Of a stretch of DNA of 64,000 bases, positions 24,547-32,063 are shown one piece after another. The DNA comes from CAYWFU01 sp964457585 (GTDB taxonomy: Bacteria; JACRDZ01): positions 66,336-130,335 of the forward strand of contig CAYWFU010000002.1 in assembly GCA_964457585.1 (NCBI GenBank), read 5' to 3'. A program made the position numbers and the translations under genes. The first letter of the stretch is position 1. Each line of letters starts with the position of its first letter. The notes below the pieces were generated by a model. It was not told the origin of the DNA. It saw nothing but the letters and a program-made list of their open reading frames with translations, and made no database searches.

Positions 24547-25772
24547 CAAAAAAAATTTTAATATTTCTCTCTTTTATGCTTTTTTTTAAATCTGTTTCAT
24601 CTTCAGCAGGAGAAATAAGCATGCATGGATTCGCTCTGGGCACATATACATTCCAGACCGCAAAAGAAGATAAAAACATAGTTTCAAGTGAAAAAATCCT
24701 CCGGCTTGATATTTCATCCATGTCAGATTCAGGACAGGCAGGATTCAAGGCAAAAACTGATTTTATCCATGATGGATTAAAAAGAGAAAGCATGATGGAT
24801 TTAAGAGAAGCATATATCGACATATTTGGAAAAAGCTTTGATTTAAGAGCAGGAAAGCAGGTTATTACCTGGGGTGCGGGTGATCTTGTTTTTATCAACG
24901 ATATATTTCCAAAAAGCTGGGATGCGTTTTATTCAGGAAAAGATATGGAGTATCTGAAACTTGGAACTGAAAGTTTAAAACTTGGATTATACCCGGAATT
25001 CTTTTCTCTTGAAGTAATACTTATGCCCGCATTCCAGCCGGATGAGATGCCGTCAAGAGAGAAATTTATTTTTGCTGATCCTTTTTCCGGTATAACCGAA
25101 AGAAGAGTGAATATGCCGGATAAGAAGCTTGATGATATGGAAACAGCTCTCCGAATCTACCGCAGGGCAGGCAATGGAGATATATCTTTATATGCTTACA
25201 GCGGATATTATCATTCGCCTTCTGCAATCGCAGACACCTCCAGCGTAACTTATTTTCATCCACCGCTTAAAGTATATGGAGCAAGCTATCAAATAAACAG
25301 CATGGGCGGAGTTATAAGCCTTGAGGCTGGATATTATGATTCACGCGATGATGAAAAGGGGAGTGATCCGATAGTAGAAAATTCAAAATATAAATATCTT
25401 CTTGGTTACGGACGACAGATAACAGAAAATCTGCATTTAGGAGCGCAGTATTACAGTGAAATTATGCGTAACTATCAAAAATACAAAGATAATCTTCCCT
25501 CAGGATTCTCGCTAGAACATAAGATCAAGCAGACTGTTACATTGCGGCTCACACAATTTTTAAAATATGAAACATGGAAACTATCTTTATTCGGCTTCTA
25601 CGGAATAGATGAGAAAGATTATATGCTTATTCCAGAAGCATCATACAAAATGACTGATGAGCTATCATTGGTTTTAGGCGGCAATGTTATTGAAGGAGAT
25701 AAAGATTACACAAGTTTCGGGCGGTTTAAGGAAAATGATAATGTTTATATGAGGATAAAATATGATTTTTAA
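24543..25772 (+). CDS. Outer-membrane beta-barrel protein (DUF1302/alginate-export-like)
   Basis: 409 residues with a signal peptide (ILIFLSFMLFFKSVSSSAG). Alternating aromatic strands fill the mature part. DLREAYIDIFGKSFDLRAGKQVITWGAGDLVFINDIF is the signature of these porin-like barrels, and the last residue is phenylalanine after MRIKYD, the C-terminal pattern recognised by the BAM machinery. It is third in the exporter operon and is the best evidence for an outer membrane in this organism. Confidence 0.8.
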   Translation: MTKKILIFLSFMLFFKSVSSSAGEISMHGFALGTYTFQTAKEDKNIVSSEKILRLDISSMSDSGQAGFKAKTDFIHDGLKRESMMDLREAYIDIFGKSFDLRAGKQVITWGAGDLVFINDIFPKSWDAFYSGKDMEYLKLGTESLKLGLYPEFFSLEVILMPAFQPDEMPSREKFIFADPFSGITERRVNMPDKKLDDMETALRIYRRAGNGDISLYAYSGYYHSPSAIADTSSVTYFHPPLKVYGASYQINSMGGVISLEAGYYDSRDDEKGSDPIVENSKYKYLLGYGRQITENLHLGAQYYSEIMRNYQKYKDNLPSGFSLEHKIKQTVTLRLTQFLKYETWKLSLFGFYGIDEKDYMLIPEASYKMTDELSLVLGGNVIEGDKDYTSFGRFKENDNVYMRIKYDF

Positions 25773-25795
25773 ATAAAGAGAAGAGGTGATATAAT

Positions 25796-25981
25796 ATGTC
25801 TATGGAAAGATGGCTCAGGTTAATTGCCGGCGCATTAATTATAATCAGTTTATTACTTGCTTTATACCATAGCACAAACTGGCTCTGGTTCACAGGAATT
25901 ATGGGCTTTAACTTATTTCAGTCAGGATTCACTAACTGGTGTCCAATGATGAGCATACTCAGGGCTTGCGGGATAAAATGA
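25796..25981 (+). CDS. DUF2892 (YgaP-like) small membrane protein
   Basis: 61 residues starting MSMERWLRLIAGA, with two hydrophobic spans and the family signature FNLFQSGFTNWCPMMSIL. DUF2892 segments occur alone or fused to rhodanese domains and in sulfur-related operons. The neighbours downstream (thioredoxin-like, DsrE, SQR-like) agree with this. A cysteine in NWCPM is conserved in the family. Confidence 0.85.
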   Translation: MSMERWLRLIAGALIIISLLLALYHSTNWLWFTGIMGFNLFQSGFTNWCPMMSILRACGIK

Positions 25982-26029
25982 AATATGAATTTTAGGGCGA
26001 ATAGAGCTTAAATCCTAAATTATAAAGTT

Positions 26030-26223
26030 GGTAGCCGCAAGCTTTAGCTTGTGATTACTCAGGCTAAAGCCCAATGGCAGTAACTTAAGGAGTTTTTTAA
26101 TGATTTTGTGTTTTTCGGTTTTTGTAGTTGCTTGATTTATCAAGCTTTTTTTATGCTCAATAAATTGAGCAACTACAATTTTTCCCTTAAGTTACTGCCA
26201 TTAGGCTAAAGCCTGAGGCTACC
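26030..26223. repeat. Older hairpin element hosting a nested miniature element
   Basis: The ends GGTAGCC..CAAGCTTTAGC (26030-26048) and GGCTAAAGCCTGAGGCTACC (26204-26223) are inverted copies of each other. Removing the inner element and one AGGCTAAAGCC copy restores a simple hairpin of about 50 bases. The 273 bases between 25981 and 26255 hold no gene. Confidence 0.7.
26072..26202. mobile_element. Miniature inverted-repeat element, family A
   Basis: Terminal repeats AATGGCAGTAACTTAAGG (from 26073) and the matching CCTTAAGTTACTGCCATT (to 26202). Inside are TGTAGTTG, a CTTGATTTATCAAG hairpin, a CTCAATAAATTGAG hairpin and CAACTACA. AGGCTAAAGCC occurs directly on both sides (26061-26071, 26203-26213), an apparent 11-base target duplication. 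There is no coding sequence. A second full copy lies at 48239-48369. Confidence 0.75.
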
Positions 26224-26254
26224 TGTCATTCAACGTTTGAAGGAGTATTAGATT

Positions 26255-26785
26255 ATGTTAAAAAGAAAGCTTTATATTTTATGGATACTTATTTTATTTG
26301 TTCTTTCCAGTATAACAGTCTTAGCTAAAGAAATAGGATTATCACAGGTTCCTGATTTTTCTCTTACAGACTTTCAAGGTAAAAAATTTACGCTTTCCGA
26401 TGAATTAAAAAAGAATAAAGTCATTCTTTTATGGTTCACGAATTTATGCGGCGGATGTCAGGAAAAAACTTCTGAAATGGAAAAAATTAAAAATTTATAT
26501 AAGAAAAAAGGTGTTGAACTTGTTGCTGTTAGTGTTTTAGGCAGAGATAGAAAAACAGTTGAAAATATAATTCAAAATAAGAATCTCTCTTTTAAATTTT
26601 TGTATGATCCAGAAGGAACTGTTGGACGGATGGTTGTGGGACAATATGTGCAAGGAACATGTCCTGTATATAATATTTTTTTTATAGACAGGAATCGAAA
26701 AATTATTTTTAAAGATCATTATCCGGGAATGAAAGAAGACAAAATTAAAAATATTTTAAATAAAATAACAGGAGGTGCCCAATGA
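26255..26785 (+). CDS. TlpA/peroxiredoxin-type thioredoxin-fold protein
   Basis: 176 residues with a signal peptide or anchor (LYILWILILFVLSSITVLAK). The thioredoxin fold shows DFSLTDFQGKKFTL, LLWFTNLCGGCQEKTSEM (redox CGGC near residue 67) and VVGQYVQGTCPVYNIFFIDR, where the cis-proline strand is expected. An extra cysteine (GTCPV) stands next to it. It acts outside the inner membrane, probably reducing or exchanging thiols. It overlaps the DsrE gene by four bases. Confidence 0.85.
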   Translation: MLKRKLYILWILILFVLSSITVLAKEIGLSQVPDFSLTDFQGKKFTLSDELKKNKVILLWFTNLCGGCQEKTSEMEKIKNLYKKKGVELVAVSVLGRDRKTVENIIQNKNLSFKFLYDPEGTVGRMVVGQYVQGTCPVYNIFFIDRNRKIIFKDHYPGMKEDKIKNILNKITGGAQ

Positions 26786-27135
26786 AAATATTACTAATTA
26801 TTAACGATGCACCATATGGAACAGAAAAAGCTTATAACGCATTACGGCTTGCTATGTCTTTACAACTTGAAGATCCGTCTTGTGAAATTCGTATTTTTCT
26901 TTTAGCAGATGCAGTAACGTGTGTTCTGCCAAATCAGGAAACGCCAAAAGGATTTTATAACATTGAATATATGTTAAAGCTTGTAATTGATAGAGGCGGA
27001 CAGGTTAAGGCTTGCGGCACATGCTCAAACGCAAGAGGGATTAAAGGACTTAATCTTATCCCAGGCACAGAAATCAGCACGTTAAAACAATTAACGCAAT
27101 GGACTATTGATTCGGATAAGGTTTTGACATTTTAA
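26782..27135 (+). CDS. DsrE-family sulfur-carrier-like protein
   Basis: 117 residues of the DsrE/F fold: MKILLIINDAPYGTEKAYNALRLA, VRIFLL-type strand, and an active-site loop ACGTCSNARGI with two cysteines (about residues 79-82). Members carry persulfide sulfur between partners. Between a thioredoxin-like protein and an SQR-like flavoprotein, a role in sulfide or sulfane-sulfur handling is a reasonable inference. Confidence 0.85.
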   Translation: MKILLIINDAPYGTEKAYNALRLAMSLQLEDPSCEIRIFLLADAVTCVLPNQETPKGFYNIEYMLKLVIDRGGQVKACGTCSNARGIKGLNLIPGTEISTLKQLTQWTIDSDKVLTF

Positions 27136-27153
27136 AAAATAGGAGGATTCACA

Positions 27154-28296
27154 ATGAGCAAAAAAATAGTCATCCTCGGCGGCGGCATAGGTGGGCTTGC
27201 TACTGCTAATCTGCTTCGAAAGAGTATTTCAAAAGATAATGAAATTGTAATCATCGATAGAAAAAAAAATCATATTTTCAATCCCTCTTTTCTCTGGCTT
27301 ATGACAGGATTAAGAACTCCAGATCAGATTCAAAAACCTCTTGCTCTTCTTGAAAAAAAGGGTATCAGGTTTCTCAATGAAAAAATTACAAAAATAGATT
27401 TTGAAAACCATACAGTAATTACCTCATCAGGGGAAGAACGCTTTGATTATCTGGCAATTGCGCTCGGAGCGGATACATTCCCTGAGAAATTATCAGGGTT
27501 CACCGAGGCAGCGTTTAATCTGTATGATCTGTCAGGTGTGGAAAAAATAAAAAAGCAGATAGAGCAATTTAATACGGGGAAAATAGTTATCCTTATTTCA
27601 TCGTCACCGTTCAAATGCCCTGCGGCGCCATATGAAGCAGGCTTGATTCTATCAGAATATTTTAAAAATAGTAAAAATATAAATATTGAGATAATCGCTC
27701 CGGAGCCCCTGCCAATGGGAGTTGCAGGTCCTGAAGTTGGGAATATGGTAGTCTCGATGCTCAAAAATAAAGGGATTAATTTTCTTCCCCAGTATCAGGC
27801 TGTCAGTATAGACTTTGAAAAGAAAAAAATTTTTTCCCAAAATGAAAAAGTAATTTCCTATGATCTGCTTATTGGCATTCCGCCTCATGGACTGCCTGTT
27901 GCTCTTTCTAATTCGCCGATCCTGGGAAAAAGCGGATGGGTAAAAGTAAATCCGAAAACTATGCAGACTGATATCGAAAATATTTATGCCTTAGGTGATG
28001 TTACATCTATTCCTCTTTCTCTTGGAAAACCGCTTCCCAAAGCAGGAGTGTTTGCCCATTTTCAGGCAGAAGTAGCCGCTCATAACATAGCATCGAAAAT
28101 TAACGGACTTTCATCAATAAAAGAATTTGACGGCATAGGATACTGCTTTCACGAGCTAGGTGACGGCACTGAAGGATACGACAGCGGGAATTTTTATACT
28201 GAAACAAAGCCGATTGTTAATTTAAAAAAACCTGGCAAAAAATGGCACTGGGGAAAAGTGTTGTTCGAGAAATGGTGGCTATGGAAATGGTTCTAA
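27154..28296 (+). CDS. SQR/FCSD-like FAD-dependent oxidoreductase
   Basis: 380 residues. The N-terminal dinucleotide fold is GGGIGGLATANLL, then DRKKNHIFNPSFLWLMTG; the second part has SSSPFKCPAAPYEAGLIL with a cysteine near residue 153, and ALGDVTSIPLSLGKPLPKAGVFAHFQAEVAA, the pattern of sulfide:quinone oxidoreductases and their relatives. The C-terminus ends in an aromatic KWWLWKWF tail that may touch the membrane. It would oxidise sulfide to sulfane sulfur passed to DsrE or the thioredoxin-like protein. Substrate is not proven by the sequence. Confidence 0.82.
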   Translation: MSKKIVILGGGIGGLATANLLRKSISKDNEIVIIDRKKNHIFNPSFLWLMTGLRTPDQIQKPLALLEKKGIRFLNEKITKIDFENHTVITSSGEERFDYLAIALGADTFPEKLSGFTEAAFNLYDLSGVEKIKKQIEQFNTGKIVILISSSPFKCPAAPYEAGLILSEYFKNSKNINIEIIAPEPLPMGVAGPEVGNMVVSMLKNKGINFLPQYQAVSIDFEKKKIFSQNEKVISYDLLIGIPPHGLPVALSNSPILGKSGWVKVNPKTMQTDIENIYALGDVTSIPLSLGKPLPKAGVFAHFQAEVAAHNIASKINGLSSIKEFDGIGYCFHELGDGTEGYDSGNFYTETKPIVNLKKPGKKWHWGKVLFEKWWLWKWF

Positions 28297-28523
28297 GGCT
28301 TACTATTACCCACATCTCTGAAAACGCTTGTGAGAGTAAGCTAAAATTTACAAATATTTCATTGACGATTGAGCATTGAGCATTGACAATTGAGCATTTA
28401 ATTCAATTTAATATTAATAACGTCTAATGTTTCCTAAGGATTTAAACCTCAATTCTCAATGCTCAATCGTCAATTGTCAATGCTATTTACCCAGACTTGT
28501 GGGTAATAGTAATGGTTCTAAGG
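28286..28523. mobile_element. Miniature inverted-repeat element, family C, with target duplication
   Basis: AATGGTTCTAAGG occurs at 28286-28298 (overlapping the SQR-like stop) and 28511-28523, an apparent 13-base duplication. Between them the ends TTACTATTACCCACA and TGTGGGTAATAGTAA are inverted. Inside, a second perfect inverted pair ATTGACGATTGAGCATTGAG / CTCAATGCTCAATCGTCAAT forms a long stem. There is no coding sequence. One terminus of this family is also seen inside the cas6 pseudogene. Confidence 0.78.
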
Positions 28524-28547
28524 TATACAGGAGGATAATGAGAAATA

Positions 28548-29648
28548 ATGAAAAAACCTTTAATTCAACTTATACTCATTCAGCTAAAGGAATTTTACAG
28601 GGAACCGGGAATTTTATTCTGGGGGATTGTATTTCCAATACTTATGGCATGGGGTCTTGGAATAGCATTTACAAATAAAAGCAATATAATAAAAAAAATT
28701 GCTGTTATTAATAATACAAATACAATACTTGAAAATTTTTTAGTTGATAAAAAGAAATCAAATCGCAGTTTTTATGATAATAAAGTTAATGTAATTGAAA
28801 AAATAATTGAAGATGAAAAACTTGGCAAAACAAAATATGAATTTATATTTACAACTAAGGAAAATGCAATACTTTTTTTAAAAAGAGGAGTTGTTTCAAT
28901 TTATATTGAAGAAAAAGACGGTAAAATTCAGTATTATTTTGATCCGATGAGCAATGAAGCTCAATTAAATTATTTGCAATTATCTTTTGCAATAAATAAT
29001 AATAAAATTGATAAAAAATCTGATCATATAGTTCCTTTAACCAAAATTGGAACAAGATATATTGATTTTCTTGTCCCGGGACTAATTGCTATGGGTGTAA
29101 TGATGTCAATAATGTGGGGAATTAGTTATTCACTAATCGAGAAAAGATCAAAAAAATTGTTAAGAAGACTTATTGCAACTCCTATGAGAAAAACCAGTTT
29201 CCTGATTTCACATTTTTTTGCAAGGTTTTTATTATGCTGCACAGAAGCAACATTTTTATTTTTATTTGCGTACTATTATTTTAATATCAAGATTGAAGGA
29301 AGTTTACTGGCTTTATTTTTAATGTTTTTATCAGGAGTAATAGCCTTTACCGGCATAGCGGTTTTTATTTCTTCAAGAACATCAAAAACAGAAATAGGCC
29401 ATGGTTTAATTAACGCAATTGTTATGCCAATGATGGTTTTATCAGGAATATTTTTCAGCTATCATAATTTTCCTCAGATTGTTATCCCTTTTATTCAGAA
29501 ACTGCCATTGACAATGCTGGCGGATGGAATCAGAAGTATATTTATTGAAGGAACAATATTTAAAGATATAGCAGAAAAAATTTTATATCTTACAGGAACA
29601 GGGATATTTTTCTTTTTTGCTGGATTAAAAATTTATAAATGGTATTGA
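28548..29648 (+). CDS. ABC-2 type transporter permease
   Basis: 366 residues. One N-terminal span follows the amphipathic start (QLKEFYREPGILFWGIVFPILMAWGLGIAF), then a soluble domain of about 130 residues, then five spans including VPGLIAMGVMMSIMWGISYSLIEKRSKKLLRRLIATP, the ABC-2 signature. It lacks an adjacent ATPase; the ATPase at 20007-20945 is the evident partner, 7.6 kb away across the inserted block. Confidence 0.88.
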   Translation: MKKPLIQLILIQLKEFYREPGILFWGIVFPILMAWGLGIAFTNKSNIIKKIAVINNTNTILENFLVDKKKSNRSFYDNKVNVIEKIIEDEKLGKTKYEFIFTTKENAILFLKRGVVSIYIEEKDGKIQYYFDPMSNEAQLNYLQLSFAINNNKIDKKSDHIVPLTKIGTRYIDFLVPGLIAMGVMMSIMWGISYSLIEKRSKKLLRRLIATPMRKTSFLISHFFARFLLCCTEATFLFLFAYYYFNIKIEGSLLALFLMFLSGVIAFTGIAVFISSRTSKTEIGHGLINAIVMPMMVLSGIFFSYHNFPQIVIPFIQKLPLTMLADGIRSIFIEGTIFKDIAEKILYLTGTGIFFFFAGLKIYKWY

Positions 29649-29723
29649 CAATATTATTAAAATCATGTTAGATTTATAAATTATAGTAGTTTATAGACAA
29701 AAATATAAATTCAGGGATATTCT

Positions 29724-30803
29724 ATGACTAATGGTAAAAATAATATTGATATTAATATAGATTTGAATATAAAATATGATTTAAGCTTTATAAACGAAGA
29801 TATTCATAACGAATATGAAAAATTTCTAAAACAAAGTACTAACCAACATCATTCTACTCAAACATGGGGTAAGAAAAAGGAAAAAATATCAACAAAAACA
29901 AAACTGGCATGGATATTATTTTTTTTATTAAGTTTTTATACGTTTTACTATAAATATAATAATTACCTTATTGAAAAAGAAACTAAAGAATTATTAGAAA
30001 AAGAAAAAGAGAATCAAGCTAAGCAGGAAGCTTTAAAAGCTGAACAAAAGCAGCAGGAACTGGCAATACAAAAGGATATTGATAATGCTAAAAAGATAAT
30101 AAATAATGTGGAGCCAAAAGATACAAAAGAGAAAGATTTTTTCAATCAGATTTTTAAAGAAGCTCAATTATCTTTAGAAAAAGCGCATGAGTTTTTAAAA
30201 AATAAAAATTATAGTGAAGCTTCTTTAGAAGCTAAAGACGCTATAGCAAAAGCAAATAATGCAGTTGTATTATATGAGGAAAAAATAAAAGAAGAAGCTA
30301 AAAACTCTTCAAAAAAATCAAAAGGGACAAAAAAAGCTCAGGAAGTATCAAAAAAGAAAGCTGATGGAACAAAAGTAAAAACAGATGTATTAAAAGCTGA
30401 AGAAAAAAGTGAAATTGGGAAAGAAAATAAGATGGAATCTCAAAAAGCAGATGAACAGGATGCTAAAAAATTGGAAATGCTTAAAAATAGAGTTTTAGAA
30501 TTAGTATCTGATCTGGAAAAAGAAATGCAGGACCAGCAAAGTGTTGATAAAATAAAAAGATTTTTTCCTGAAAAAAATACTTATATAACAAATTGTCAGG
30601 TAAATATTAAAAATAGTATGGATAGTAATAATTACACTGAAGCAATTGAAATAGCTGAAAAAACATTGAAAATTATCAAAGAAGCCAAAAAAGAATCTGA
30701 AAGGGAGGAATTAGCTGGAGAAGAAAAAAGGAAAGAAGCTTTGCAAAAAATTCTTGATGCACAAAAAGCTATAAAAGAAAAACGTCTTAAAGAAGGGAAA
30801 TAG
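29724..30803 (+). CDS. Single-span membrane protein with long charged coiled coil
   Basis: 359 residues. About 60 cytoplasmic residues precede one membrane span (LAWILFFLLSFYTFYYKY, residues 64-81). The remaining 270 are rich in Lys, Glu and Ala, with two helical-hairpin segments (LEKAHEFLKNKNYSEASLEAKDAI and the similar MDSNNYTEAIEIAEKTLKII) separated by a low-complexity lysine-rich linker. No family recognised. It lies 15 bases before the aminotransferase gene. Confidence 0.7.
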   Translation: MTNGKNNIDINIDLNIKYDLSFINEDIHNEYEKFLKQSTNQHHSTQTWGKKKEKISTKTKLAWILFFLLSFYTFYYKYNNYLIEKETKELLEKEKENQAKQEALKAEQKQQELAIQKDIDNAKKIINNVEPKDTKEKDFFNQIFKEAQLSLEKAHEFLKNKNYSEASLEAKDAIAKANNAVVLYEEKIKEEAKNSSKKSKGTKKAQEVSKKKADGTKVKTDVLKAEEKSEIGKENKMESQKADEQDAKKLEMLKNRVLELVSDLEKEMQDQQSVDKIKRFFPEKNTYITNCQVNIKNSMDSNNYTEAIEIAEKTLKIIKEAKKESEREELAGEEKRKEALQKILDAQKAIKEKRLKEGK

Positions 30804-30817
30804 AAAGGATATCATTT

Positions 30818-31954
30818 ATGAAGAAAAATTATTTATTAACACCGGGACCAACTGCTGTTCCACCGGATATTGCTCTGGAAATGGCAAGACCAATAATCCA
30901 TCACCGCACGCCGGTTTATGTTGAACTTTTTAAAAAAGTAAATGAAAATTTAAAAAAGATTTTTCGCACTAAAAACGATGTGTTTGTTTTAACATCATCA
31001 GGTACAGGCGCAATGGAATCGGCTATTGTTAATACACTATCACCTGATGATACAGTTTTAGTAATAAAAAGCGGTAAATTTGGGGAGAGATGGGGCAAAA
31101 TTTGTGAAGCATATGGTATAAAACCAATAATTATTGATGTTGAGTGGGGTAAGGCAGTGAGTTTGATTGATGTAAAAAAACATCTGGAACAAAATAAAGA
31201 AATAAAAGCAGTTTTTACTACTTTATGCGAGACTTCAACAGGAGTAACAACAGATATTAAAGCATTAGGTGAAGTTGTAAAAAATACTGAAGCTATTTTG
31301 GTTGTTGATGCAATAAGCGGTCTGGGTGCAGAAGATTTTTATACTGATGATTGGAATGTTGATGTGGCTATAACAGGTTCTCAGAAAGCTCTAATGCTTC
31401 CTCCTGGATTAGCTTTTATTTCTTTAAGTGATAAAGCAAAAAAATTAACAGAAAAATCAAAACTGCCCAAATTTTATTGGAGCTTAAAAAAAGCAAAAAA
31501 ATCTTTAGAAGATGGAGAAACGCCTTTTACTCCTGCAATATCCTTAATAATAGGACTAAATAAAGCATTAGAAATGATTCTTGCTGAAGGGTTAGAAAAT
31601 GTAATTAAAAGACACGAAAAACTTGCAAGAGCTACACGTTTAGCTATACAGGCAATGGGACTGGAACTTTTTGCGCCGCTTACTCCAAGCAATGCAGTAA
31701 CACCTGTAAAAGTACCGGATAATATTGATGCCGGTGTTTTTATTAAAAAATTGAAAAGCAAATATGGCGTGACTATAATAGGCGGACAGGATCATTTAAA
31801 AGGTAAAATTTTCAGAATTGCGCATTTAGGATATATGGATGGATTTGATATATTGATTGCAATTTCAGCTATGGAAATGGTATTAGCTGAGATGGGTTAT
31901 AAGCTTGAACTTGGTAAAGGTGTTGGCGCAGCGCAGAAAGTTTTAATGGAATAA
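30818..31954 (+). CDS. Class V aminotransferase (serine/alanine-glyoxylate type)
   Basis: 378 residues of the PLP-dependent SPT/AGXT group. LTPGPTAVPPDIALEMARPIIHHR at the start, SSGTGAMESAIVN, VDAISGLGAED and the PLP lysine in ITGSQKALMLPPGLAF (about residue 193). A class V aminotransferase beside serA commonly stands in for SerC, turning 3-phosphohydroxypyruvate into phosphoserine. That assignment here rests on gene order. Confidence 0.88.
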   Translation: MKKNYLLTPGPTAVPPDIALEMARPIIHHRTPVYVELFKKVNENLKKIFRTKNDVFVLTSSGTGAMESAIVNTLSPDDTVLVIKSGKFGERWGKICEAYGIKPIIIDVEWGKAVSLIDVKKHLEQNKEIKAVFTTLCETSTGVTTDIKALGEVVKNTEAILVVDAISGLGAEDFYTDDWNVDVAITGSQKALMLPPGLAFISLSDKAKKLTEKSKLPKFYWSLKKAKKSLEDGETPFTPAISLIIGLNKALEMILAEGLENVIKRHEKLARATRLAIQAMGLELFAPLTPSNAVTPVKVPDNIDAGVFIKKLKSKYGVTIIGGQDHLKGKIFRIAHLGYMDGFDILIAISAMEMVLAEMGYKLELGKGVGAAQKVLME

Positions 31955-31978
31955 ATTTAGGTACAGGAATTTGAAACG

Positions 31979-32034
31979 CTCGATAAATCGAGCAACTACA
32001 TTGAAATTTTTGTAGTTGCCTGATTTATCAGGCT
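31979..32034. repeat. Circularly permuted core of the family A element
   Basis: Three hairpin parts of family A recur in the opposite order: CTCGATAAATCGAG then CAACTACA, a short spacer, TGTAGTTG, then CCTGATTTATCAGG. In the full elements TGTAGTTG-CTTGATTTATCAAG comes first. No AATGGCAG ends are present. It sits just before serA and could also fold as a stem-loop in the mRNA. Confidence 0.7.
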
Positions 32035-32063
32035 TAATTTTTAAATAGGAGGTTTAATAAAGT

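Noticed and set aside
28427..28678. Open frame starting in the family C element and entering the permease gene
   Set aside because: It overlaps the permease in another frame, and its first part is element sequence.
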